A DNA stretch of 64,000 nucleotides, from positions 868,001 through 932,000 of the forward strand of contig NZ_CP160849.1 in assembly GCF_040790665.1 (NCBI RefSeq), given 5' to 3'. The DNA is from Sulfitobacter pontiacus (GTDB lineage Bacteria > Pseudomonadota > Alphaproteobacteria > Rhodobacterales > Rhodobacteraceae). Below the pieces are notes generated by a model, which worked only from the letters and a program-made list of their open reading frames with translations, made no database searches and had not been told where the DNA came from. Below are positions 42,868 to 51,242 of this stretch, one piece after another. A program made the position numbers and the translations under genes. The first letter of the stretch is position 1. Every line of letters starts with the position of its first letter.

Positions 42868-43470
42868 GGGATCGTCCTTTGGTCAGCGCCTGCGCGCGCG
42901 GGGAAACCACGCGCTGCGGGCCGTTGTTTTAGTCAACCAACGGTTTTCTGGCACTGATTTTTCGCAATGTACAGCCAGCCAACCCTTCCCGAAAGGTCGG
43001 CCGGCTGCCAGATCGGCTCGAGTGGCCCTGCTCTCTTATAGCGAAAGTTCTAAGGCGCTGGCCGGCCTGAAACTTAAACACATGCGGGGGGCATATCGGG
43101 CGGGAAAGTGAGTGGAAGGGGCCGCTCTTGCTGCGCTATGCAACACGAGTCCTGTCGGCCCCTGCCCAATGATCGTCGCACCACGTGCGACTTGCCCGAT
43201 CATAAGAATTCTGTCCCCCAGAATACATACTCGGATTGTATGGGTCGCTGGCAGGCAACACCTCCGATTGAATGTTGTGTACCATATAGGCGCAGGATGA
43301 TTCGCGGCTCAAGCAAAAACGATTCGGTAGGCGAATTATTTTTCGCCATCGCCCGAATCACCGCCTCTTTCAGCGCTGGCGCGCCCAGAAAGCCGACTGC
43401 AGATCCGCCATTGACCTAGCCCGACACCCGCCTATCGTAAGGGTCCAATGGATCAAGAAAGACCCCACCC
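42868..43470. promoter_or_regulatory. Divergent control region of the urate locus with operator-like palindromes
   Basis: This 603-base gap separates the minus-strand urate operon from hiuH. No open frame in it looks like a real protein. It holds a perfect 6-bp inverted repeat ATTCTG-N5-CAGAAT (43208-43224) followed directly by two interleaved ones, ATACA-N9-TGTAT (43223-43241) and CATAC-N7-GTATG (43226-43242), and a GTGTACCATATA stretch near 43277. Such sites suit a GntR- or MarR-type repressor answering to a purine intermediate; no regulator gene is next to it. Confidence 0.45.
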
Positions 43471-43830
43471 ATGGCAAACGGCTATTTGACGACGCATGTT
43501 CTGGACACCGCACGCGGCCGCCCCGCAGGCGGACTGGAAATCACGCTTTACCGGATCGAGGGGGCGAACCGCATGAAGCTGGTGCAAATGACCACTAATG
43601 CTGACGGTCGCACCGACACGCCGATCTTGCCCAAGGGCCAGTTTGCGGCTGGCACCTACGAGCTGGTGTTCGAAGCCGGGGCCTATCTTGATGCCATCGG
43701 AGCGGAGCCCGAAGCACCGCGTTTCCTGGACCAGATCCCCCTTCGCTTTGGCATTTCGGATGCGGATGCGCATTATCACGTGCCGCTTTTGCTGTCGCCG
43801 TTCGGCTATTCAACCTATCGCGGCAGCTGA
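43471..43830 (+). CDS. hiuH: 5-Hydroxyisourate hydrolase
   Basis: 119-residue transthyretin-like enzyme that hydrolyses 5-hydroxyisourate, the PuuD product, to OHCU. Active-site residues known for the family are in place: His9 in [13 protein letters not shown], Arg47 in ADGRTD, the [16 protein letters not shown] stretch, and the diagnostic C-terminal YRGS. No signal peptide, so it acts in the cytoplasm. It reads away from the urate operon and shares the control region. deoC follows 93 bases later and may have its own promoter. Confidence 0.96.
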   Translation: MANGYLTTHVLDTARGRPAGGLEITLYRIEGANRMKLVQMTTNADGRTDTPILPKGQFAAGTYELVFEAGAYLDAIGAEPEAPRFLDQIPLRFGISDADAHYHVPLLLSPFGYSTYRGS

Positions 43831-43923
43831 ACGCCGCTGGCGGATGTGACGTGAGGGCGCGATGCTTGCATTGCGCCGTTGCCCCGTGGCACATTGCCTG
43901 TCTGATCAGACAGGAAAGCGCCC

Positions 43924-44925
43924 ATGTCCACGCATGTATATGACCCGACCGAACTGGCCCAAAGCCACCTGCCACAGGTGACGGAACCCCGCAATCCGGG
44001 GATGCCGCTGGATATGGATTGGGTGCGCGCCGTGCAGGTGAACTCCTCTGCGGTGGAGCGCCGCGCCGCGGGTTTGCCCGCGCGCCGTTCCGTGAAGAAA
44101 GAGTATCAGGCCGCGTGGCTGCTGCGCGCCGTCAGCTGCATCGACCTGACCACGCTGTCGGGGGATGATACCGCCCGCCGTGTCGAGCGGCTTTGTGCGA
44201 AGGCACGTCAACCGATTGCGCCCGCGCTGCTGGACGCGCTTGGCATGTCGCAGATCACCGTGGGCGCGGTCTGTGTCTACCACGAGATGATCGCCCCCGC
44301 CAAAGCAGCACTGCAGGGCACAGGCATCCCGATTGCTGCCGTTTCTACAGGATTTCCCGCCGGTCTCTCCCCGTTCGAGCTGCGTCTGCGCGAGATCGAG
44401 ATGAGCGTCGCCGCCGGAGCCGCCGAGATCGACATCGTTATTTCACGCCGCCATGTGCTGTCAGGCGACTGGCAGGCGCTGTATGATGAAATGCGTGCCT
44501 TCCGCGCCGCTTGTGGCGATGCGCATGTCAAGGCGATCCTCGCGACCGGAGAGTTGGGCAGCCTGCGCAACGTCGCGCGTGCCTCGCTGATCTGCATGAT
44601 GGCGGGTGCTGACTTCATCAAGACCTCCACCGGTAAGGAAAGCGTCAATGCGACCCTGCCCGTGACCCTCGTGATGATCCGCGCGATCCGCGACTATTTC
44701 GACCGCACCGGCTTCCGCGTTGGCTACAAGCCCGCGGGCGGGATATCGAAGGCAAAGGACGCGCTGGTCTATCTGGCCATGATGAAAGAGGAATTGGGCG
44801 ACCGCTGGTTGCAGCCCGACCTCTTCCGTTTCGGGGCCTCGTCGCTGTTGGGCGACATCGAACGTCAGCTCGACCATCATGTGTCGGGCAGCTATTCCGC
44901 AAGCCATCGTCACGCCATCAGCTGA
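43924..44925 (+). CDS. deoC: Deoxyribose-phosphate aldolase
   Basis: 333-residue aldolase splitting 2-deoxyribose 5-phosphate into glyceraldehyde 3-phosphate and acetaldehyde. It is the long bacterial form with an extra N-terminal helix region. The Schiff-base Lys is in ADFIKTSTGKESVNAT, the second active-site Lys in VGYKPAGGISKAKDAL, and the phosphate region in FRFGASSLLGDIERQL. The following aldehyde dehydrogenase gene starts 49 bases later and would remove the acetaldehyde. Together they serve catabolism of deoxynucleosides. Confidence 0.95.
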   Translation: MSTHVYDPTELAQSHLPQVTEPRNPGMPLDMDWVRAVQVNSSAVERRAAGLPARRSVKKEYQAAWLLRAVSCIDLTTLSGDDTARRVERLCAKARQPIAPALLDALGMSQITVGAVCVYHEMIAPAKAALQGTGIPIAAVSTGFPAGLSPFELRLREIEMSVAAGAAEIDIVISRRHVLSGDWQALYDEMRAFRAACGDAHVKAILATGELGSLRNVARASLICMMAGADFIKTSTGKESVNATLPVTLVMIRAIRDYFDRTGFRVGYKPAGGISKAKDALVYLAMMKEELGDRWLQPDLFRFGASSLLGDIERQLDHHVSGSYSASHRHAIS

Positions 44926-44974
44926 GCCGCGTGAAACCAATGTCGGATTTGAGTATTTTGAAAAGGGTGAACCC

Positions 44975-47314
44975 ATGAGCGTGTCCGAAATCTATGAAAC
45001 CATGGACTATGGGACGGCACCGGAAAATGCCGCTGACGCACTGGCGTGGCTGGTCGATCAGGGCAGCCGTTTCGGGCATTTCATCGACGGCGCGTTCACC
45101 GAGGCGCGGGATGATTTCGAAAGCCGCAACCCTGCCAATGGCAATGTGCTGGCAACGTTGACGCAGGCCAGCCAGGCAGAGGTCGACACCGCAGTTGCCG
45201 CGGCGCGCAAGGCGCAGCCCAAATGGGCCAAGCTGGGCGGGCACGGACGGGCGCGGTTCCTTTATGCGCTGGCGCGGTTGCTGCAAAAACACAGCCGGTT
45301 GTTCGCCGTGCTGGAAACGCTGGACAACGGCAAACCTATCCGCGAGGCGCGCGATGTGGATGTGCCCTTGGCGCAGCGGCATTTCTATTACCACGCGGGC
45401 ATGGCCCAGTTGATGGAGTCCGAGCTACCCGACGCAGACGCGCTTGGCGTATGCGGGCAGATCATCCCGTGGAACTTCCCGCTGCTGATGCTGGCGTGGA
45501 AGGTGGCCCCTGCTTTGGCGATGGGGAATACGGTGGTATTGAAACCGGCGGAGTATACGTCGCTGACCGCACTGCTGTTTGCCGATATCTGTGTGCAGGC
45601 AGGCCTGCCCAAGGGTGTCGTGAATATTGTCACCGGTGACGGTGCCGTGGGCGAGATGATCGTGCAGGCTGAAGTAGACAAGATCGCCTTTACCGGATCG
45701 ACCCCCGTCGGGCGGCGCATCCGCGAGGCGACCGCCGGAAGCGGCAAGGCGCTGACGCTCGAACTGGGGGGCAAGTCGCCCTATATCGTGTTCGACGATG
45801 CGGATCTGGATTCGGCCGTCGAGGGGTTGGTCGACGCGATCTGGTTCAATCAGGGGCAGGTCTGCTGTGCAGGCTCGCGCCTGCTGGTGCATGAGCCCGT
45901 GGCGGATCGGTTTTATGCCAAGCTGCGGGCGCGGATGGCGAAGCTGCGGGTCGGTGATACGCTGGATAAATCCGTCGATGTGGGCGCGCTGGTGGACCCC
46001 GTTCAGGTGCAGCGCGTGAGCGAAATGGTCGCCGCCAACACCAGTGGCGAGGTGTTTACCGCAGGCGATATCCCCGCGACCGGATGCTATTATCCGCCCA
46101 CATTGATCACCGGCATGAACCCTGCCGATCCCTTGATGCAGGACGAGATCTTTGGCCCCGTGCTGGTATCCACCACCTTCCGCACCCCTGCCGAGGCGGT
46201 CGAGCTGGCCAATAACACCCGCTACGGGCTGGCGGCGACGGTCTGGTCCGAGAACATCAACCTCGCGCTGGATATTGCGCCCAAGCTGGTATCGGGCATC
46301 GTCTGGGTGAATGGCACCAATATGATGGATGCGGCGGCGGGCTTTGGCGGTGTGCGCGAAAGCGGCTTTGGCCGCGAAGGTGGCTGGGAAGGGCTGGCGG
46401 CCTATACCCGTCCGAAAACCACGCAAAAACCGTTGAAAGAGATCACGGCCTTTGCCGGCAGCGGCACGCCAGCGGACCCGATCGACCGGACAGCCAAGCT
46501 TTATATCGGCGGCAAGCAAAGCCGCCCTGACAGCGGCTATTCCGCACCGGTCTGGGGCAAGTCCGGCGATCTGCTGGGCCATGTCTCGCTCGCGTCGCGC
46601 AAGGATGTGCGCAATGCCGTGGAAGCGGCTCATGCCGCAAAGGGGTGGAGCAAGACCACCGGTCATCTGCGCGCGCAGATCCTGTATTACGTCGCTGAAA
46701 ATCTGGCGGCACGCGGGGATGAATTCGCACGGCGTCTGGATGCGATGCAGGGCACTAAAGCCGGCAAATCCGAGGTCGATCTCGCGGTCAAACGTCTGTT
46801 CACCTACGCGGCCTGGGCCGACAAGTATGATGGGCAGGTGCATGGCGTACCGATCCGCGGCGTGGCGCTTGCCATGAAGGAACCTGTGGGCGTGATCGGC
46901 GCGCTTTGCCCGGCGGAGGCACCCTTGTTGGGGCTGATCTCTTGTATGGCACCGGCGATTGCGATGGGGAACCGGATCATTTTGTCCGCCAGCGGCCCCT
47001 TCCCGCTTGCTGCGACGGATTTCGTGCAGGTGCTTGAAACCTCTGACGTGCCGGCGGGTGTGGTGAATATCCTGACCGGGCCGCAGAAGGACATCGCCGA
47101 AACACTGGCGCGGCATATGGACGTGGATGCGGTCTGGAGCTTTGGCGACAAGGCGCAAAGCGAAACCGTGGAGCGGGCCAGCGCGCAAAACCTGAAGCGC
47201 ACATGGGTCAACAACGGTATGGCCCGCGACTGGGACGGCGCAGAGGGTGAAGGCAAAGCGTTCTTGCACGCCGCGACCGAGGTCAAGAATATCTGGATCC
47301 CTTACGGCGAATAA
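44975..47314 (+). CDS. Aldehyde dehydrogenase with a second, incomplete ALDH module
   Basis: 779-residue protein. Residues about 35-480 are a complete NAD-dependent ALDH: PWNFPLLMLAWKVAPALAMGNTVVLKPAEYTSL, Glu263 in LELGGKSPY, catalytic Cys297 in GQVCCAGSR, and EIFGPVL. Residues about 495-779 start a second module (KLYIGGKQSRPDSGYSAPV; LRAQILYYVAENL; MKEPVGVIGALCPAEAPLLGLISCMAPAIAMGN) but stop after the NAD-binding half; there is no second catalytic domain. The protein ends with an insertion-poor tail, KNIWIPYGE. AAGGGTG precedes the ATG. Its partner deoC produces acetaldehyde, the likely substrate. Such long forms recur beside deoC in relatives. Confidence 0.9.
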   Translation: MSVSEIYETMDYGTAPENAADALAWLVDQGSRFGHFIDGAFTEARDDFESRNPANGNVLATLTQASQAEVDTAVAAARKAQPKWAKLGGHGRARFLYALARLLQKHSRLFAVLETLDNGKPIREARDVDVPLAQRHFYYHAGMAQLMESELPDADALGVCGQIIPWNFPLLMLAWKVAPALAMGNTVVLKPAEYTSLTALLFADICVQAGLPKGVVNIVTGDGAVGEMIVQAEVDKIAFTGSTPVGRRIREATAGSGKALTLELGGKSPYIVFDDADLDSAVEGLVDAIWFNQGQVCCAGSRLLVHEPVADRFYAKLRARMAKLRVGDTLDKSVDVGALVDPVQVQRVSEMVAANTSGEVFTAGDIPATGCYYPPTLITGMNPADPLMQDEIFGPVLVSTTFRTPAEAVELANNTRYGLAATVWSENINLALDIAPKLVSGIVWVNGTNMMDAAAGFGGVRESGFGREGGWEGLAAYTRPKTTQKPLKEITAFAGSGTPADPIDRTAKLYIGGKQSRPDSGYSAPVWGKSGDLLGHVSLASRKDVRNAVEAAHAAKGWSKTTGHLRAQILYYVAENLAARGDEFARRLDAMQGTKAGKSEVDLAVKRLFTYAAWADKYDGQVHGVPIRGVALAMKEPVGVIGALCPAEAPLLGLISCMAPAIAMGNRIILSASGPFPLAATDFVQVLETSDVPAGVVNILTGPQKDIAETLARHMDVDAVWSFGDKAQSETVERASAQNLKRTWVNNGMARDWDGAEGEGKAFLHAATEVKNIWIPYGE

Positions 47315-47334
47315 CCTGCCGATGTCCTGAAACG

Positions 47335-47366
47335 AAAAACGGGCGCTGACAAGCGCCCGTTTTTTT
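47335..47366. terminator. Bidirectional terminator between ALDH and M16 genes
   Basis: A perfect 9-bp stem ACGGGCGCT (47339-47347) with AGCGCCCGT (47352-47360), loop GACA, is flanked by AAAA on the left and TTTTTT on the right, so it can end both convergent transcripts. Confidence 0.92.
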
Positions 47367-47393
47367 GTGTCCGGTCTTAGTTGGAGGCAGCGG

Positions 47394-48716
47394 TCAGTCG
47401 CTTTCCTGCGCTGTGGCCTCGACCGCTTCGGGTTGGCCGACAACAACAAAGGCCAGCCCATCAGGGTCCAGCAGGTCGCCGGCAACACGTTTCACATCGT
47501 CCAGCGTCACCGCCTCGACCTTGTCGTTGCGCGTGGCGATATAATCGATAGGCAGGTCGATCATCTGCATCCCCACAAGGATGCTCGCGATAGTCTGGTT
47601 GCCGTCAAAACGCAGCGGGTAGGAGCCTGTGATATAGGTCTTGGCATCGTCCAACTCTTGCTGGGTCACGCCCTCGGCCGCGGCTTTGGCCCATTCGTCC
47701 TTGATCACATCCATCGCCTGCCCGATCCGGTCGTTCGCCGAACTGACCGATCCTTGCCATGTTTCAGCCAGATCCATCGGCACCAGATAGGAATAGACGC
47801 CATAGGTCAGCCCGCGTTTCTCGCGCACTTCGGTCATCAGACGGCTTTCAAACGAGCCACCGCCAAGCACTTGGTTCAACACGGTCGCGGCAAAGAAATC
47901 ATCATCCTTCTGGGAAATGCCCTTTTGCGCAAAAATCGCGACAGATTGGGGCGTCGGGAAATCGACGACCGTGGTGCCTGACGGGATAGAGACCTCGGCC
48001 TGTGGGGGCAGCGGTGCACCGGTTTCGGGCAGATCGCCCAACAGTTCGTCAAGCATCAGGCCCAGCTCTTCTGGCGTGATGTCCCCCACCGCACCGATGA
48101 AGATACGGTCGCGCGCCAGCACAGCCTTATGTGCCGCGACAAGGTCATCGCGTGTCAGGGCGGTCACCGTTTCTTCGGTCCCGCTGAGCGGCGAGCCGTA
48201 GGGGTGATCGCCATACAGCAGCTCGTCCATCTTTTTGCGCGCGATATCGTTCGGGTCTTTCGCGCTGGAGCGGATCCCCGAAAGCACCTGCCCGCGCACC
48301 CGTTCAATCGCATCCGGGTCAAACCGGGGCGTCTGCAACGCCTGTTTCAACAGCGCGATCGACGCGTCCTGATTTTCGGTGAGAAAACGCGACGATACGG
48401 AAAGCGCGTCGTCATCCACGCTGAACCGGAAGCTGCTGGCCAGCCCTTCGGCGGCACGGGCGAAATCGCGTGTGCCCATGTCACCGGCCCCCTCTTCCAG
48501 CAGGCCCGTCATCAGGTTGATTGCGCCGCGTTTTTCGGGGGCATCCAGCGATGCACCGCCGCGAAAGCGCACATCAAGTGCGACGAAGGGGATCGAATGT
48601 TCCTCTACCAGCCACGCGGTGATGCCACCGGGGGAAGTCACCTCTTGGATGTCTACCTCGGCACGGGCGGGAAGCGCGGCCAGAACCGTCAGGACGATTG
48701 CGTAAAACAGTCTCAT
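47394..48716 (-). CDS. M16 family peptidase-like protein, degenerate (non-catalytic) partner
   Basis: 440-residue secreted protein of the insulinase/pitrilysin family. A signal peptide MRLFYAIVLTVLAALPARA is clear. The position where active members have HxxEH reads GAINLMTGLLEEG, so zinc cannot bind. The C-terminal M16 domain is intact, with the R/Y segment SFESRLMTEVREKRGLTYGVYSYL. Such inactive members pair with an active one to close the cleavage chamber. The ATG overlaps the stop of the active partner by four bases. Last gene of the operon starting with rsmB. Confidence 0.92.
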   Translation of the reverse strand: MRLFYAIVLTVLAALPARAEVDIQEVTSPGGITAWLVEEHSIPFVALDVRFRGGASLDAPEKRGAINLMTGLLEEGAGDMGTRDFARAAEGLASSFRFSVDDDALSVSSRFLTENQDASIALLKQALQTPRFDPDAIERVRGQVLSGIRSSAKDPNDIARKKMDELLYGDHPYGSPLSGTEETVTALTRDDLVAAHKAVLARDRIFIGAVGDITPEELGLMLDELLGDLPETGAPLPPQAEVSIPSGTTVVDFPTPQSVAIFAQKGISQKDDDFFAATVLNQVLGGGSFESRLMTEVREKRGLTYGVYSYLVPMDLAETWQGSVSSANDRIGQAMDVIKDEWAKAAAEGVTQQELDDAKTYITGSYPLRFDGNQTIASILVGMQMIDLPIDYIATRNDKVEAVTLDDVKRVAGDLLDPDGLAFVVVGQPEAVEATAQESD

Positions 48717-50056
48717 TCCGTCACCTCTTCGCGCATCAGCCACCCTGTGACAGAGGCTTCGCGGTTAAACACATCTTCGGCGGCCTGCATGATGTCTTCG
48801 GCTGTTACGGCCTCAAGCACATCCGGCCAATCCTGCACGTCCTGCACCGTCAACCCGATGGCAAGGGCGCTGCCATAGCGGTTGGCGACGCTGTCGGCGT
48901 TATCGCGGGCATAAATTTGTTCGGCACGGCCCTGTTGCTTGATCCGTTCAAGTTGCTCGGCATCCACCCCGTCTTTCATGAAACCCGCGATGGCGGTGTC
49001 CATGGCATCTTCGGCGTCCTGCAAGGACACGCCCGGTTGCGGCACGACGACAAGGTTAAAAGTCGTATCGTCCAGCGATTGACCGCTATAGAACGCCGCT
49101 GAATAGGTCGCGACAGGCGCGTCAAACTGCAGTTTTTCGGCGAAATAGGATGTGGTGCCACCGCCCAGCAGTTCGGCCAACATGGTCAGGGCCGCTGCGG
49201 TTTTCTGGTCGCCGGGATCACGTTCCTGCGCCAGATAGGACCGGCTGACGTATTTCTGTGCAACGCGGTCATCGCGAAAGATCAGGCGACGTTCGGCGGT
49301 CTGTGGTGGCTCTTGCGTCCGCGATCGGTCGGGCAGATCCGGATTGGCGGGGATCTTGCCGTAATATTGTTCTGCCAGGGTGCGAACGTTTTCAGGCTCT
49401 ACATCCCCAGACACGACAAGGATCGCGTTGTTGGGGGAGTAATACAGCTTGTAGAAATCCAGCGCATCCTGCAGGTCCAGCGCGCGCATCTCGTGCATCC
49501 AACCGATGATCGGCGTGCCATAGCGGTGGTTGAGGTATTGCGCGGCATTAAGCTGTTCACGGAACAGTGCGCTCGGATCATTTTCGGTGCGCTGGTTGCG
49601 TTCTTCGATAATCACATCCCGTTCGGTCGCGATGTTTTCCGGTGTCAGACGGATGTTTTTCATCCGGTCGGATTCCATCTGCATCATCAGTTCAAGCCGG
49701 TCTGCGGCAACCCGTTGGAAATAGGCGGTATAATCATAACTGGTGAAGGCGTTATCGCGCCCGCCATTCTTGGCAACCGTGGCTGAAAACTCGCCCGACT
49801 CCATCTTGTCGGTGGCTTTGAAAAGCAGGTGTTCCAGAAAATGCGCCACGCCCGACGACCCTTTGGGTTCGTCCGCCGAGCCAGCGCGGTACCACACCAT
49901 CTGCTGCACAGCGGGGGCGCGGTGGTCTTCGACGACCACGACCTCCATCCCGTTGTCCAAGGTGAAATGCGTGACGTCTTCGTTGTCACGCGCAAGCGCG
50001 GCTGTGGTGGGCAGCGCAAGCGCCAATAGGGCCCCGAGGGCCGGTAATCTGATCAT
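48713..50056 (-). CDS. M16 family zinc metallopeptidase, active partner
   Basis: 447-residue periplasmic peptidase. Signal peptide MIRLPALGALLALALPTTAALA. Inverted zinc motif HFLEH (His72, Glu75, His76) and the third ligand Glu in ERDVIIEERNQR about 75 residues on. The second M16 domain contains GGGTTSYFAEKLQ. Together with the downstream inactive protein it should form a heterodimeric oligopeptidase, like the well-known pairs of Sphingomonas and mitochondrial processing peptidase. Substrates are unknown. It follows the DUF3035 lipoprotein by 92 bases on the same strand. Confidence 0.94.
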   Translation of the reverse strand: MIRLPALGALLALALPTTAALARDNEDVTHFTLDNGMEVVVVEDHRAPAVQQMVWYRAGSADEPKGSSGVAHFLEHLLFKATDKMESGEFSATVAKNGGRDNAFTSYDYTAYFQRVAADRLELMMQMESDRMKNIRLTPENIATERDVIIEERNQRTENDPSALFREQLNAAQYLNHRYGTPIIGWMHEMRALDLQDALDFYKLYYSPNNAILVVSGDVEPENVRTLAEQYYGKIPANPDLPDRSRTQEPPQTAERRLIFRDDRVAQKYVSRSYLAQERDPGDQKTAAALTMLAELLGGGTTSYFAEKLQFDAPVATYSAAFYSGQSLDDTTFNLVVVPQPGVSLQDAEDAMDTAIAGFMKDGVDAEQLERIKQQGRAEQIYARDNADSVANRYGSALAIGLTVQDVQDWPDVLEAVTAEDIMQAAEDVFNREASVTGWLMREEVTE

Positions 50057-50148
50057 GGTCGGTCCTTTGAGCAGGGTCCTGAGACCTCTTACTTACGCCA
50101 CCCCACGGGGTGATCAAGGGACCTAACAGAATTGTAATTCGGCCAGCG

Positions 50149-50652
50149 TCACTCTGCCGGAGGGGCGGAGGGCGTGCGTGCACCGGCCCGACGCCAGCGC
50201 GCGGCTTCGCGGGGGGCATCCAGGATCTGGCGTTTGTAGGCTTGGTCGTAGCGATCTGTCGGCACGATCTTGATCTGCGTGAACCGCGCCTTGCGCTTGC
50301 GGAACGCAGCATCGGTTTCGGCAAGTTCCTGACGAATGTTCGCCGACACGCCCATGCGGCTGGCCTGTTGTACCAGCGCGGCGTCCGAGGCGGGGATGCC
50401 TGTCGTGTTGCTTTGCGGCGTGCCGCCAAAGGCCAGAACCCCTTCGGCAACCGCGTTGCGGTCCGTCAGGTTCGCCTGCCCCGGCGTTGGCACGGGCAGC
50501 GCGTTATAGCTGTCAGGCTGCTGCAAGGGTTTGGAGGGCTGGACCATGAATTCGTCAGGCCCTTTCGCAGTGCTGCGAATGTCCCGCAGGCCAGTGTTGC
50601 CGCAGGCCCCAAGGGCAAGCGGTAGCAAGACAAGAGCGGCGACAAAGCGCAT
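50149..50652 (-). CDS. DUF3035 lipoprotein
   Basis: 167-residue predicted lipoprotein: MRFVAALVLLPLALGAC with lipobox LGAC and lipidated Cys17. The mature part is polar, Pro- and Gln-rich at first (GPDEFMVQPSKPLQQPDSYNALPVPTPGQANLTD), which is the conserved stretch of DUF3035, and basic at the end. It probably sits on the outer or inner membrane facing the periplasm. Its gene is directly downstream of lspA, the signal peptidase that matures it. Function unknown. Confidence 0.9.
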   Translation of the reverse strand: MRFVAALVLLPLALGACGNTGLRDIRSTAKGPDEFMVQPSKPLQQPDSYNALPVPTPGQANLTDRNAVAEGVLAFGGTPQSNTTGIPASDAALVQQASRMGVSANIRQELAETDAAFRKRKARFTQIKIVPTDRYDQAYKRQILDAPREAARWRRAGARTPSAPPAE

Positions 50653-50714
50653 GACGGATCTCCTTAAGGACTTGTTAAGGTCTTTGTACCAATATCGCAG
50701 TCACGCGGTAATTG

Positions 50715-51224
50715 TCACTGGCCTTTTTTCTGGGCCTTTTTCGGTGTGGCTTTCGCCGGTTTTTTGGTGTCGCCGGTAAAGTAAATCAGCCCCAAAGCGC
50801 CCGCAAAAATGAAGACATCGGCAATGTTGAACACGAAAGGATTATTGATCCCGCAACAAGACATGTTCAAGAAATCAAGCACATAGCCGTAGATTAGGCG
50901 ATCAACCACATTGGCCAACGCCCCCCCGATCAGCAGACCTGCGCTGATATTGGCCCAAAGGCTCATGGTTTGGCGGCTTGCCCAGATCAGCACGCCCACA
51001 CAGATTGCACAGGCCAGCCCGATGAGGATCCAACGACTTGCGTCGGACCCATCACCGAAAAGGCCAAAATTGATCCCGCGGTTCTCGCCGTAGCGAAAGT
51101 TGATCAGCGGCGGCAATACGTCGATGGACCGGATACGGCTAAGCTCCATCGTATGCACGACAAGATACTTGCTGAGCTGATCCGCAAGAAACGCCGCAAA
51201 ACCGGCCCAAAAAATACTACGCAT
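50715..51224 (-). CDS. lspA: Lipoprotein signal peptidase (signal peptidase II)
   Basis: 169-residue inner-membrane aspartyl protease that cuts prolipoproteins before the lipidated Cys. Four membrane segments; AFLADQLSKYLVV near the N-terminus, NFRYGENRGINFGLF, and the catalytic aspartates in GGALANVVDRLIYGYVLDFL and FNIADVFIFAG. The C-terminal tail is Lys-rich. It lies 18 bases downstream of purH and 62 bases before the DUF3035 lipoprotein gene in the same operon. Confidence 0.96.
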   Translation of the reverse strand: MRSIFWAGFAAFLADQLSKYLVVHTMELSRIRSIDVLPPLINFRYGENRGINFGLFGDGSDASRWILIGLACAICVGVLIWASRQTMSLWANISAGLLIGGALANVVDRLIYGYVLDFLNMSCCGINNPFVFNIADVFIFAGALGLIYFTGDTKKPAKATPKKAQKKGQ

Positions 51225-51242
51225 AACGACCGCTTTCCGTGG

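Noticed and set aside
43108..43419. 103-codon open frame in the gap between the urate operon and hiuH
   Set aside because: Composition is atypical (many Cys, Arg, Pro), no ribosome binding site and no recognisable motif. The sequence is better explained as a control region.
45425..47488. Very long open frame (about 690 codons) antisense to the aldehyde dehydrogenase, and similar ones opposite clpB (964-1998), dapB-like and other genes
   Set aside because: High-GC codon use leaves the antisense frame open. The translations are rich in His, Gln, Arg and Gly without any family motif, and they lie fully opposite confident genes.
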